Positions 1-12,671 of a stretch of 64,000 nt of DNA are shown here, piece after piece. Within the stretch, counting starts at the first letter, position 1, and the number at the start of each line of letters is the position of its first letter. The position numbers and the translations under genes are program-made. Location: assembly GCA_003008705.1 (NCBI GenBank), contig PDUO01000001.1:1419694-1483693 (forward strand). Direction: 5' to 3'. The notes beneath the pieces are model-generated. The model worked only from the letters and a program-made list of their open reading frames with translations. It was not told the DNA's origin and searched no databases. This DNA comes from Pezicula radicicola (Eukaryota > Ascomycota > Leotiomycetes > Helotiales > Dermateaceae).

Positions 1-395
1 CCGTCCTCACCTACACGCTCGCCATCCAAGATATCGAAGCCGGTCAGTTACCGAAATGGTCGGATCCCGACTTCAGAGTCCCTGATCTGGCTGTCAACTA
101 TTGGAAGATGCCTGAAGGAAGTAGGACAATGAGGGATCTTCTCTTGTATATCCGTGCCGATGAAGCAAAGCATAGGTATGTACCTCTTCTGTCCCTCTCC
201 CCTTTTCTCCAGATTAGAACCAGAAAACTAACATAACTCACAAATAGGGAGGTAAACCACACCCTCGGAAACCTCAAGCAAAAAGAAGATCCAAACCCCT
301 TCGTCTCATCCTACAAAGACGACTCAAAACCTCACCCCACGAAAGGAATTGAACACATCAAGCCCACAGGCTGGGAAAGAGAAGAAGTGATCTAA
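1..395 (+). CDS. aox1: Alternative oxidase, C-terminal part (5' end outside window)
   Basis: This is the C-terminus of the mitochondrial inner-membrane ubiquinol oxidase that bypasses complexes III and IV. Two exons are visible: 1-175 and 248-395, with an intron starting GTATGT and ending AATAG. Splicing restores the family motif [13 protein letters not shown], which carries the Glu and His ligands of the di-iron centre on the last helix of the four-helix bundle. The upstream segment (ending [15 protein letters not shown]) also fits the family. The tail after the motif is short and ends in EREEVI, the usual place for AOX to stop. The gene body and mitochondrial presequence lie left of the window, so I cannot judge intactness. 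It converges on the gene at 1608-4611. Confidence 0.93.
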
Positions 396-1607
396 AAGAA
401 AAAGAAAAACAAAACAGCAGATAATTCTCTTTCCTCATTTTGAACCTAGAAATTTAGTAAAGAAATGACGTTTGGGCTTTGGGCGTTTTTGAGGTATTTT
501 CGAGGCGTTTGAGATGGGTGATGGAAAGAAAAGTCTAAGGTTTGGTGTGTTGTTAACATACGATGATCATGGGTCGATCGATCGATTAGGCGCAAATTTC
601 TCTCCACTCTCGTACATGATGATACCACTAGTTTTAGAACTTCTTCTTTCCCTATTTGATTTGGTGTTTTTTTGTAAGGACAAAGTAACAACGTTAGGGG
701 ACTCTCTGCCCACTTTACTTGCTTTCTTTAGGAGAAATAAATATCTCCGTACTCTAGACCTAGCATACAAAACTAAGCGTTCTTGTTTTATTCGTTTACA
801 GTACTACATAGATCAGACAATGTCAATGAGAGGAGAGAGGAGATAATTCTAGTAATTAGAACTTTAAAGTAACCTAGATTACAGTACTAGAATATTAGAA
901 TTAATAAAGACCAACTAAAAGAACAGTACATATCCTATCTTTTTTTTTTTCACTTTACTTTAAACCTCATACCTAGCTAGCTAGGTAGGTATATAATACT
1001 CCTCTCTCCTCTCTTCTCTCCTCTTATTCTATAAAGAGCAAACCGAGAAAAAGAAAAGGAAAAAAGATAATAGAATAGAAATATATTCTATCTTTACCTA
1101 TATGTAAGTACTTTATCTTAATTTATCTTAGGTATTTATCTTAGGGTACCGTTTACGGAGTATGTAACCGCTCTTTGTCCTTATATACTACTAACTGTAA
1201 CTAGGATATCTAGTTCTTGAAGCTAGATGGCTAACTATTTAAACTAATATCAAGAGACTATCTAAATACTAATAAGAAAGTAACTTAAGACAGGCCTATT
1301 CTTACAAGAAGCACAAGGACAACGCATTTAACAGAACAAAAGGGATACAACAAGAAAAGGAACGAAAATATGTACGCTACATCTACAAGCTCAATGGCAT
1401 CATATGAATTAAATTAGGTACTGTTGTGTTTCTTGTACTATACAACACGGGTACTTCCCCCATGCTCGGAAGTTATCCATTTTCCCATCCAAGTCTTACA
1501 ACGCCGCTTTGCCATGCATATAAACAAACACATCCCTCGGACCCCCTTCCAATGTTAATTGGCCTAATTTGTCATCTCATCTCATCTCATCTCGTCTCCC
1601 TACTTCC
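396..1607. other. Convergent intergenic region, AT-rich
   Basis: This is the 3' space between alternative oxidase (+) and the disordered-protein gene (-). It is increasingly AT-rich from about 840, with short pyrimidine runs near 1000-1025 and a CATCT repeat near 1575-1598. Small open frames here show no family motif or compositional sign of coding. I see no RNA gene. Confidence 0.6.
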
Positions 1608-4600
1608 TTACTGGGCGTAGCTAAGCATCTCCTTCAATCCATTCGAATCCTCTTTCTTACTCTTCCACATCGACTTCTTCTGCTCTCGCTGCTTCTTCAT
1701 CTCCGCCCATCCTTCTTCATCTTCGTCATCAGAAACATTCGTCTTCTTGACCACCTTTATGGTTGACGCAGCGGCCTTGTTGTCCCATCCCTGCAGAGCA
1801 CCAGACATGGTCGAGGCTCTAGATTTGTTGTCTGGGATAGGGAGATGAGAGACAGGTCTGTATCTACCTGGCAGTCCGATATTGCTTCGTTCCGATGGTG
1901 CAATAGATGGTGCATAACCCAATCCTTGAGGGTGTCCTGAGGGTGGGAAAAGTGGTCCACCTCCATTCAGAGTCCATGGAGCTGAGCTAGGGCCTAACAT
2001 AGACATGGTTCGTTGATGCTCATTCCCAGGCCGTAAATTTTGGCTTTGAGCGCTGCCTGGCCTTTGGATCGCAGGAGGAGGCTGGGACATATGACCATTC
2101 TGTTGTGGCTGACCACCTTGACCTCCCTGACCAGTTGTCATCATTTGCATGAATTGCAACTGCATCTGCATAAATTGTTGCATTTGCTGTGTCAATTCGA
2201 CCTGAGCTTGTTCTCCTGGGGAAAGCATCATTGGTCCCATTCCCATTGGTCCCATTGCCATTGGTCCCATTCCCATCGGTCCCATCGGTCCCATCTGTCC
2301 CATCGGTCCCATCTGTCCCATTGGTCCAATCTGTCCCAACATGCTGCCATTGGAGTTGCGTCCCATGGGCATACCACTCATTAGGTTGGCTGGCATAGGC
2401 GGAAATTGCCCGTCAGGATTTGGACTTCCTCTTCTCAGAGATCGAGCCCTTTCTTCCGTAGCAATAACACCTACCAAACCTCCAGGTTGACCTCTAGGAG
2501 CACCGCCATATACCGAACCTCCTCCGAAAGTAAGTGATTCTCGTTGTGAAGGGTGCACAAGACCTGCACCAACGTATGGATCTTGTGGTAGGTTTCTTGC
2601 AAAGACTGGGAGATTGCCTCCACCACTGGCTATCGCTGCAGCACGAAGATTTGGATTTGAGCCTACACTCGACAGTTGGTTTGGCGGCTTGGTCTTGCTG
2701 GGAAAGCCATGTGCTTGAAGAATGCCTAACGGAACATCGTCGTCCTCATCATCTTCGTCGGACTTTCCATTAACAACTAGATTAGGGGTGCTCTGGGTAG
2801 CATATATGTTCGGTCGCGGCGCCGAAGACGATTCGCCAGTGACTTTCATCATCTGTTGTCTGTAGACAGCCATATGAGCCTCTTGCTTTCGTCGTTGCTT
2901 GGCAAGCTGTTTCATCTTCTCTGCGTCGTCCTCCTCATCGTCATAGGTCTCTTCCTCCTCCTCCTCTTCATCATATTTGGGCCCTCCTCCAACACTCCTG
3001 AGCCTGTCTTCGTCTTGCTTGTATCTCGCAAATTGTTGAGGGGTCAAAACCTTTGGCATCTGCGCCGGGAATCGTGTTGGCGGCGAGAGTGGCTGTTCGT
3101 TGAAAGCTAGGGCGGCGCTAGCATCTTCTAGAATGGCTGGATCAAAAATGTTCTCTTCTTCGTGTGTATCTGGCTGCTTTCCCTTGGCTCTTGGCGTTAC
3201 TTCAGAAGAACCGTCACCCCAATTGGAGTTTGTGGCTTGCTGCGGCTTAAGAGGCGTACCATTTTGCTGTGAATTCCAGCTTTCTTGATGTCTCTCGTCT
3301 GTAGGAGAGGCCATTCGCCGACTTGCATTGACCGATTCCCGGAGGAGCCGGGCGTCTTCGTCATCAGCGTCCCCATATGCAGAGTCGAAAGTTGACTGGC
3401 GCTTCGCCGACAGGGCACTGCTCCTCCTCAGGTTCGAATCTATAGGTCCCCCGGGTCTCCGTGGTCTGGCAGTTGATGGTAGAGTATCGCGCGCAGGAGA
3501 GGCATGTTTGGGAACTGCGGGAGGGGCAGTAGGCGGAGGACTCGTGTTCATCATCAACCCATCGTGTGAATGTTGGCTACTCCAGGAGTATGGTGAAGCC
3601 TCAATCTGCTTGGTTTTATCGATGTGCAATGGGGAAGGTTGATTTAAGCGGTTAGATGAGTACGATCGTGTGGGAGGGCCCATGGGCGTGTATTCCTGGT
3701 TTGAATCAGCAAGAGGCCAGAACAGCGTTAGGGGGTAGCTTTACAGGACTGTTAGACATTGCCCTCATATTCTCGGCTTCTAGGATTGCGCTTTTTCGTT
3801 TTGCAAACCCGGCGAACATATCAGAGAAGTCTCCTCCCAAGTTCATCCCCCCTAGATCTCTCTCGTCAAGTTTTGGAGGAGTGGCCGTGCTGGCATAACT
3901 AGAGGCTGTGACGGCCCGTGCCCGGCCGAAGGATTCGCTGTCGATTGGCGGAGAAGCGGTAGGCGAATTTTCATAATCCACAGCATTAGTAGGGGGAGAT
4001 GGAGTGGTAGTAGTAGAAGACTTGTTGCGACTCCAGGAGAGTGTTCGACCAGCATTCTTTAAAGAGAACCCAGAGGATGACTTTGGCATAGGCGGCAGGG
4101 GGATGTCATGGAAAGGTTTGTCGTGTGGTGATTTCCACTCATCATTAGGATGCGCCTCATGTGTAGACGACGGCGCAGTAGAAGCTGCACTGAGGCGCGA
4201 TGAATTGTCTGTGGTAGAGATGGTATTTGTGTTGGATACCCCACTGCCACTTTTCATTGTCAGTCTTTGAGCAAATTTTGTACCAAGACTAGCGATTCGC
4301 TGCTCGATTGACGAATCTGATGCCCTTTTTTCCGGCCCAGAATTCAATCTTGCGCTGGATTTGAATACTGACCGATTCCCCTTGATATCTTCAAATATAT
4401 TGTCCTCCCTGTGCCTGGGTGAAGTCAAAGGTCTCCCGGGCCCTGATCTGCCTGATTTAACTCCGCCATCGAAAGAGGCCCCCGTGTTGACTCGACCCGG
4501 TCGCTCGAAGACCTTAAATGAAGGCTCTGCTACCGGCGGTAAGTTTTCAAGATCTTCGAGAGCATTTGCGGTCGATCTTCGCCGCTGGAAGGCCTTGGGG

Positions 4601-4611
4601 AATTTAGGCAT
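1608..4611 (-). CDS. Large intrinsically disordered protein with Met-Gly-Pro repeat
   Basis: Two exons, complement(3745..4611) and complement(1608..3695), are joined by a 49-nt intron with donor GTAAAG, an internal CTAAC and acceptor CAG. The frame is continuous and gives about 984 aa. The protein starts MPKFPKAFQRRRSTANALED and is mostly low complexity, rich in Ser, Pro and charged residues. It contains an acidic run of Glu/Asp (+ strand about 2935-2975) and Lys/Arg-rich stretches predicted to be helical. A block of roughly nine to ten GPM-type repeats (+ strand about 2235-2335) is followed by a Gln/Met-rich helix. The basic, acidic C-terminus ends LKEMLSYAQ. I recognise no catalytic domain. 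The repeat plus a conserved-looking helical patch suggests a scaffold or RNA/protein-interaction role, but that is inference. Confidence 0.85.
2231..2340 (-). repeat. Tandem repeat encoding (GPM)n
   Basis: The + strand shows about ten imperfect copies of a 9-15-nt unit built on GGTCCCAT. Read on the minus strand they encode repeated Gly-Pro-Met with Met or Gln spacers. The repeat sits inside exon 2 of the disordered protein and keeps frame, so it is a coding minisatellite that can change copy number without frameshift. Confidence 0.8.
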
Positions 4612-7600
4612 ATAGTATATTTTTGGCGAGAGACGTAGTACAGTAGCACAAACGGGGAAGCTGTCTAACAGCGCTGTTGAAATTGAATGTCGTCAGAGAT
4701 ATGAAGCAAAGAACTAGAAGATGTCTGCGATTGACAGAAAAATTCCTCCAAATGCTCGTGGTGTATCAGAAGAAAATCGGGGTTAAACTAGGCGTGTAGG
4801 AATGATCGCGAATCGAAAAAGAGTGGACCGGTCTGTTGCATACGCAGCGAAAAGTTAGTACGCTGTAAACCCTATCTGCAAGTGTCCGTAAATTTCAGAG
4901 CAGATCGTGTCCTCCAGGAGCGACGTTGTTGGCGATTGATTGGCACCAGATGGAGGAGAGATGTTGGTGCTCGGATAATTGTCTTGCTGCAGGAATTGGG
5001 CGATGATCGTAGGGAGTAACGCCCGCATGCAATAACAATTCAAACCTGAGGCGAAGTTCGAAGGTCTCGTACGAAGGGTTTGTATTGCAGTCGCCACGGG
5101 GAGCTTCTTTGGTTCTCGTTCGTGTTTTGCAAAGTCGCTGGCTGGGAAGGCTGACAGGTTGTTGTATTTTGGTCCAAAAATAGATATGTCGTGAGGATGG
5201 AGGTTCGGTGATGGCGTTTTCACAAACAGTTCCGTGGCTGGGAGGTGGAGGAGAAAGAAAACAAGCAACTCACGGGCAGGAAAAAAGGGACAACGACAAC
5301 GAGACAAAATGACGATGGAGAGTCGGATTGGCTTCCTATCAATTCATGAATGCAAAAGATGATGCAGAGTTCGCGACGGCGACAAAAGAGGGAGAGGAAA
5401 TGAAAGAGAGCAAGGCAGAAGCTCGTGTTGGGATCTAGCGGACTTTAGTGGTGGCAGCTAAGTAAAGATGGGCCTGGAAAGCATTGACAGTATTGCGCCA
5501 ATGAGATGGCCGGCGCTCAGCTGATGTTGCTTGTTGAGACTTCTGCTCGGTCTCTGCGCAAGTGCAAGGTCGCAAAAGAGGGACTCAGTTCAATTATTCT
5601 TCCTTATGTACTCCGCACTACTGCATCTATCCTTGAGATGGGTGAAAAATGAAAACTGCTGGTGGTGTTGGTGAGGGAACATAGAGAGAAAAGTCGGGAT
5701 ATAAGCTTATATCCTCGTCAGCAGGACATTCCAACGCAGCAGGATGAACTATGTATGATATTCATTTCATATGGCTCTGCTTTGGCTCCAGAGTTCAAGA
5801 CGAAGGTGACAGTGACATAAAAGCTAAAGTGCTCGTCCCAAGTCTGACATTCCACCCCCTTCATCCAAAGAGAGTTGTGATCAGGCCTGTCCTACCGAAC
5901 TTCAGACAACAATAAAAGCGCCGTCGTTTCTACAACAAACCACCCCCCCAAGAACCGTTCCCTCCGTCGTGTCGAACGATGCTTGTTTCCTCCTTGCTGC
6001 CCGGAAGTTGCAAACAAAGGATAAAGTTTCAGGACTGGAAAAGTGCCCATTCCCCATTCCTTCTCAGGGTTCTCATTCCAACTCTCAGGGATATTATGAC
6101 GTTCAACATTCCTGATTTTATGCGGGCTCTCTCTACACAACACAGATCACATCAAGGTCCCCCCAACCCCATAAAATAGCCCCCCCAAACGATATCAGGA
6201 TCCAGAAAAACAGAGATATTTATATATTTGGGGCAAGGCCCTCGCAAGGAAAATGCTTCAAAGCTGAAATGTTGATATTATTTTATATTTTATGGTCCCG
6301 GGAATAATAACTTGTCGCATTCAAAGTAAGCACCCCTGGCCCCACGTGCCTTTATTTGCAGAAGCCTGAGATGGCTGTTTGTTGTTGTTGCTTGGGTGAT
6401 CTTGTCGCCCTGTACGAAGTAGGTGGTACCAGTAGGCTGCGGCTAACGAGGCAGGGCGTTTTTACTGGACTTACTTACCCCTGAACTAAGAAGAAGGGAA
6501 GGTACTTCCAGGTTGCGGCTTACAGTACAAGCTTAGGTACTGTACCGCACAGGCTTAATTAGTCAAGCGTCGTCCTCCACCTCCTCACTTTTTAGCTTCG
6601 GCTACCCGTAGACCAAGGCCAGTTACAGCAAGTCAACTCGAAGCATGATGTCAGGACAAAGCAAGTATACCTTAGGTACAGTACCTCATGTACTTACTGT
6701 GTTGTACTGTACAAACTACTGAACTTCCTCTAGAAACTAGAACCACCATGTACAAAACTCACCAACAAGAATCTCGACTCTTCCTACAGTAGCAGCATCA
6801 CGACATAATTCTTCCAATACTCCCCCATCTCGCCATAACCGCCCCGCGGTGCCCACACCCATTACTCGCAAAATCATACTTAACCTAAACCCTGACACAC
6901 ATCATCCGCCAACGGCAGTGGCACTGTAGCATATTTTTATTTTATCCACCAGATCCATCCATGAATGATCCATCCAAAACCATCCAATAACCATCCAATA
7001 ATGACCCAATCATCCCAACACCAGCGCAAGTGCAAGGTAAGTGCAAGGTAAAAAAGAATGTCCATAATTTTCGATAATTTCGATAAATTCGATAAACGGA
7101 AATCAAAGAATCAAGATTTCGATTCCCGATCTATCCCTTCCGGTCTTCCCGAAATTGGGATTATTCATGATGGCACTCTTCACTAATACTTTCGCAAAGA
7201 GAGCAAAGAGAAAGAGACCAAAAAAAAAGCCAAACCTTAGAAGGGTACAATCTGCTGATGCGGAGGTATTCCCCCTCCCTCCCATAATCTCCACATTTAC
7301 CACACATTTTACCACCTGGCACACCAAAGAAACCGAAGTTCCTCCACCAGCTCTCCTCCTTTAGGCTTGAAGCGCCATCAATCACCACCATTTCTCATTC
7401 ATTTCTAGAGGTACAGTACATTAAGGTAGACACGGGAGAAAATTCCCACCGCTCTTTGCTCATCAAAACTACCTACTAGCTACCTACTTCACTACCAGCA
7501 TTTCGTAGCTCTCGTACTCTAGCCTCGCAAGTAAGTTACGTAGTAGGTACTGAACTTAACCTTTTAAGGAGACGTAAACCTTGTTATGTGGCTGGAAGCT

Positions 7601-8063
7601 ACTGGATCAGATCAACAAACGAAAACGCGGGGGCCGAGGCCGAGCGAGACTCATGGAACCTTCTTTCATTTGGCTAGCTCGGGTTTTTTCTGGAGGGTTG
7701 TCTAGGTGATGAGTTCCTCCTCGTCCTCCGTAATGTTCTTGAAGCTACATATCAAAACTTACTTACCGTGTTGTTGCTCTTGGAGATCGTAGACATGCAA
7801 CGAGTGCACTGCACTCTAGCCTGTATTGGCTTTGGTCTGGTGTAGTGACTAGACGAATATGGGAAAGCATGTTAATTTGCCGTCGATGCTAAAGTACAAA
7901 ACGGTCCTCGATACTTTTGCTTCGCTTCTATGACAATATCCCAAAAATTGGCTTCCAATATCGTCATCCATTTTCCTGTGTCCTATAACTCCTCGCCCCC
8001 AACCCTCTATTCTTTCTTGTCTATATTCTTTCTGCCATGTCAGACTCTCCAGCTGGCTTCTTT
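4612..8063. other. Long intergenic region: 5' side of the disordered-protein gene
   Basis: About 3.4 kb lies between the start of the minus-strand gene at 4611 and the stop of the minus-strand phosphatase gene at 8064. It should contain the promoter and 5' UTR of the former and the terminator of the latter. A 150-codon minus-strand frame at 4855-5307 has no recognisable features and looks like UTR. Several short palindromes of the type GGTACAGTACC or GGTACTGTACC occur at about 6535, 6674 and 7410. I see no convincing gene. Confidence 0.5.
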
Positions 8064-11000
8064 TTACCTACTGGGCTTTAAGGTCTCCCAACTGCCCATA
8101 CCATTATCACCATCATCATCCCCCAGAAGATCTGTCGGTCTTCTAGGGAGTGGTGGTTTAGGGCCTTCGTCATCGGCTTTCGTCACCGACTTTCTCCCTG
8201 CTCTTCGAGGTTGTGGTGGTGGCGGCGGAGTTTGTGTGCGATCGCTAGTTCCATTGTGTGTTTGTGAAGTGATGCCACCAGTAGCTCGACGTGGGGGAGG
8301 CGCAAAGTCCGTATTATTAAGTGGCATCTTCCCTGAGCTTTGAGGCCGGTGTTGTAAGGAAGAAAAAGATAGGGTTGGCGAGGAGGTTGCGGAGGAGGTT
8401 GGTGTTATGCCTGTAAGATGTACAGGTTTCCGGGCAACGGGCGGCGCGGATTTCTTAGAACCGTTTGATGTGGTAGAAAGAACACTATTAGGGCGTATAA
8501 TCGGGGGCGGTAAGGGTTGTGATCTGGTTGTTGCTGTTGTAGTTGATGATAATCCTCTCGTAAGAGCGGGAATGCCATTGGCTGAAGGGTCGAATGGTGG
8601 AGGTAGTTTGCGTGCACCGTTCGAAGTTGGAGCGGCACGACTTTTTGTTGAGGTGACAGAGGCTTGAGAGTCGCCTCGAGGCCGGTTGATAGTCACCCAA
8701 TCTGGTTCGTCGGTTGCGGTATATGGATTTGATGGTCGATGTGGATTCGGGATTGCTCGTCTTTCAGGTGGCTGAATGTTCGAGCGTGCAGGTTGCCCGT
8801 TGTCTAACCACCACTTCCTCCGATCAGAACTCGCTGGTGGGAGACCAGGTTCAATTGGGTCGTAACCGATCAAGTCTTCATCGTCCGTGTCCTCTGATGC
8901 AGCATTTGCTGTCGTTGATCCCACCTCTGTTCGGCGTCTTTCGTAGATTTCGCGGCTAAGAGCCTCGCGATGAGCCTCATCCACAATGGTGACCTCACAT
9001 TGAAAGGTTGCGTACACCGGGCGATGATCAGAAAATCGTAGGGGAGCGCTAGAGTAGTTGATTTGGCGCAAGTTGGCTCCTTTGCGGAGAATTCGATCAG
9101 TCCATGCAGGGATTCTTGCTTTCTCGCTGTAAACGCATTAGTATAGGGAAGACTCGTGCACGAATGACTCGACTCACGAGGTATCATATGTATCAGTTCC
9201 GAGATCAAACTTATACGTAGGCATAAAGGTAATCCTGGCTTCAGAATAATAAGGAAAGGTGAGGCCAGCAACCATCTGAAGATTCAACTTGTCTTATGTT
9301 AGTTTGACGGTCAACGTCAACGGAATTGAGAAACACACCTGGTCATTCTCATATAGTGATTCAAGATCACCCATTTTAATCATTTGTTTTACCCTTTCTG
9401 ATCCTAGCCCAATTCGATAATTGAAGTCACCCATCCAAATGACGCTATCTGACAGATATATTAGCATTTCAATGTCAATGTTCAAAGTTTACTCACCATG
9501 ATCATCTATCCCTCGATTCCTCTGAAATCTTAGTCCGTGATCTATCGTAGTATAATCTCGATTTCTCTCTTCGTAGTTTGCGAAACCTGCAGCCAAATGA
9601 GCCGTGACAAAACAGATCCGCGTATTTGCATAATCCATTCGTATCGCCACGGCACCCTTATTGCCTGCCATGCCAGACATACCAGTTTTTTTAACGCTGC
9701 CTTCCACGTTCTTAATGTTCTGGAGCACCGATGATTTGACGAATATACAGAGGGCTGCACCGACGAGTTGGCCGCTGCGTAGTAGGACGTAATCCTCATT
9801 ACCAGCAGTACGTGCATGCTTATTCAACGTTTTCCGTACGACCTTCTCCCAGGCCTGCTTCCGCGTGGGATCACTATTCATAATTTGCTGAGGGCTTAGT
9901 TCGACAATTTCTTGAAAGGCAACAGCAATGATCTCAGGAAATTGTTGAGAAGATTGAACGTCGGGACACAACCATGGCGACAGATCCTCGTCGATGCCTT
10001 CTGTCCGACCATTAAGGTTAAATGTTCCGCACAATCTATGCGTCGAGAATTAGTATTCTTCTTCCATGACTGGAGCCCAGGGCAGAACATACATGTTAAT
10101 ATTTTGGGAAGATTGGAACTCAGCACTCCGCTTGGTAAGTTCAGCTGTAACGTAATCATTGATCGGATCAAAAAGGTGAACAGGTGTCTGTCCCACAAGC
10201 CTGCCTAGTAGAACATCAATCGTATTTTGGCGGCCTTTATCGGCGAAATTGTTGATATATAATCGAGTAGCACTTTTCCGGGCATCTGCAATGGCACCGG
10301 CAAACGACATTTTGCCGCTTCTAGTAAAGGAAGATTTCAGAGCTCCTGTTCCAGCATAGATCCTCGACAAAGCATCGCCATTATCTGCCCACAAGCTAGA
10401 ATGACGCATCCAAAAGTCAGGGGAAGCACGCTGTCCACGGTGGCCGAGAAATGTCTCGACAGCCATCTGGGAGATAATCGTTTGTATTAGGTTAGTCCTA
10501 TCCAGGCAGTCTAAGCAATTTGTTCGGAAAACTCCCTCTTGTTGCAGAACTACAACTGTTCTCCGATTCTGCTTTCTTTGTGGCTCATCTGCTGCGTCTT
10601 CGACATTCTCGGACAGATAATAAGCAAAACCTTCTGCTGAGCTCTCGATAAGCTGCCGGATCATGCTTGCAGCTTCGTAACCATTCGGCCCCTTGGTTTC
10701 TGCGTGGAAGTCGAATTCTGTCTCTCTTAACATCTGATGATCGTGGGCATTCTTTTCATCGGGGTGGTTTATCGAGCAATGCCTAACTCCATAGCGGTAT
10801 AGGCCTGTCAACTCTGCCTCCCCTGGTTTGGTCTCACTGAGTAGGTTAACCACGTGTACCGCACCATAGTTTTGTTCCAGATCACTGAAATGTTTGTCAA
10901 ATGCTGGCTGAGTCCCTTGCGCAGACCGAGTGATTGTTATCTTCTGCTGCCCTGGGAGCAAACCAGGAGCTTGTTCCCAAAAGACTGGTATAGAACCCCT

Positions 11001-12011
11001 TATCTGTACATAGGAAAAGCAGATTCCTGATGGACTCCAGTATATTGTCTCCGACTCCACAAAATTGGCAACATTGCCATCATCATCAATTCCCCGACTG
11101 TTGAATCTCGTTCCAGCTCTTCGACATGACAGACGTGAAATTAAAGTAAGCGAAGCAGGAAGCCCCGTTTTCGATGCCCGCAACGGGTCGCCTGCAATGG
11201 GTATTGTCATGGTGAGAACGAACCCACGAATGGCAGACGTGAGGATTCGGGAACGGTCCAGCGCCTCCCTCTCGTGTGCTACAAGATGTGATCGAAATTT
11301 GACCAACGGTCCTATCATATAAGAATTCCATAGGAAGGATTCGTCCAAATTTTCTCCATCAAATGTTGACTCTTCTATAGATCTAGAATAAGTGAGCATT
11401 TGGAGGGCACTATTGACGTTGGAATCCTACCTGTCTTGCAATCTGTTCGTTAGATCAAAATCTGTACTGTAATAGAAACTGCCATTGCCCAGCAATTTCT
11501 GCAGCTCAGTAAAGGGTAGCTCAGCGACCGGCTCTCTGCGATTTAGGTTTTGGCCATAGGCATCTTGCCGCTCCACTCCGTAGGGATCCAGATCATCACT
11601 AAATGTATTGTCATAGTCGGAACTGTTCAGACAATAGAAGTCCACGGCGAATATCTTCTCCACTGTTTCTCCAGGCCTCACTGTCGCCACTTTTACTGTG
11701 CCCTTAACCACACAAAGGAATACATCGTTATTGATGGTAATAAGTCCGAGGGTGCCGTGAACAGGTAGTGGGCTCAAAGTTCGATAGTCGCTGAGGTCTA
11801 GGGATGCGACATCTGCAAACTCGACCATACACTTGGAAGAAGCGGCCCCATCGATGGATGTACGGGTGGGAATTCTATCGATTGACGTGAGAGACCCGTT
11901 GGCTATGGAATCAATCGCGGATGAGCTATGACGGAAGATGAGTGCATGTGTGGGCGTCACGAGAGCAATGGAGCGGTTTGGATACTCCCGAAGGAGAACT
12001 CGAATAGACAT
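8064..12011 (-). CDS. Synaptojanin-like phosphoinositide phosphatase (Sac1 + 5-phosphatase)
   Basis: Six exons: complement(11431..12011), (10093..11382), (9497..10035), (9339..9448), (9178..9287), (8064..9126). All phases fit and give about 1230 aa. The N-terminal half is a Sac phosphatase domain with the catalytic CX5R motif CLDCLDR near residues 483-489. From about residue 624 an inositol polyphosphate 5-phosphatase domain begins at CGTFNLNG. It continues with AVAFQEIVELSPQQ, the DNase I-like WMGDFNYRI and a final SDHRPVYA. The tail is Pro/Ser-rich with several PPPP runs that could bind SH3 or profilin-type partners. This is the architecture of yeast Inp51/52/53 and animal synaptojanin, which dephosphorylate PI(4,5)P2 and PI phosphates in endocytosis and Golgi traffic. 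Which yeast paralogue it matches cannot be decided here. Confidence 0.93.
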
Positions 12012-12671
12012 TGCTGTGATATCGAGTTGTATGAATCAGGATCTGCGTAAGATAGGGCCCCTAGCATTTTGTGGTTTTGTTGCATGCATGTAAAAAGAAT
12101 TGCTGGCTTCTGTACTGGAAGCCGAGTATTGTGTGTTGTGTGTTGTCGTGTGCAGCAGTCAGACTCGGATCACGATAAGATAAAGCGGAACAAGGCTGAG
12201 GCTCGTCGAAACGCAAGGCTGAAACTGTAGAGTGATAGGTAGGGTATAGGGTATCTTGAAGGAAAAGCTGTGTATGCGAATGGGAACTAGTTATCCAGAG
12301 TTGTAATACAGAAAAAGTAGGTAGATTTGCATATTAAAGTAAGGTAGGCAGTGAGGTGTATGTGATTGTCTTTGCATCGTTTTGTGACTATCTGATATGA
12401 GGAATAGCCGTCCTCTATTAAGTATGTACCTCCAGCGTTTCCAGCACTCCAGATCATAAGGTCTACCTATCACATGCCCCATAAATGCCTTGCAATACTT
12501 CATAACTCCAACTTGTTATCGATCCCCTTCATCGTTTTGCTGCACCAAACGTACAAGTTCCTTACCCCCGTGCCCAAACCAGCCAGTATACCCCTTAACG
12601 CCCGCTCAAATTAGATAGAATATAGCCCGTAAATGCCGCAAATGATGCACGCCTAACAATGCTGAAGTCCT
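12012..12671. other. Intergenic, promoter side of the phosphatase gene
   Basis: 660 bases lie between the phosphatase start and the stop of the histidine kinase, both on the minus strand. A GTGTTGTGTGTTGT microrepeat lies near 12131-12145. No gene or RNA is visible. Confidence 0.5.

Noticed and set aside
514..846. 110-codon plus-strand frame after the alternative oxidase.
   Set aside because: Low-complexity AT-rich sequence with no family features, in terminator space.
4855..5307. 150-codon minus-strand frame upstream of the disordered-protein gene.
   Set aside because: No domain or signal is recognised and it lies where the 5' leader of the 4611 gene is expected. Probably chance.
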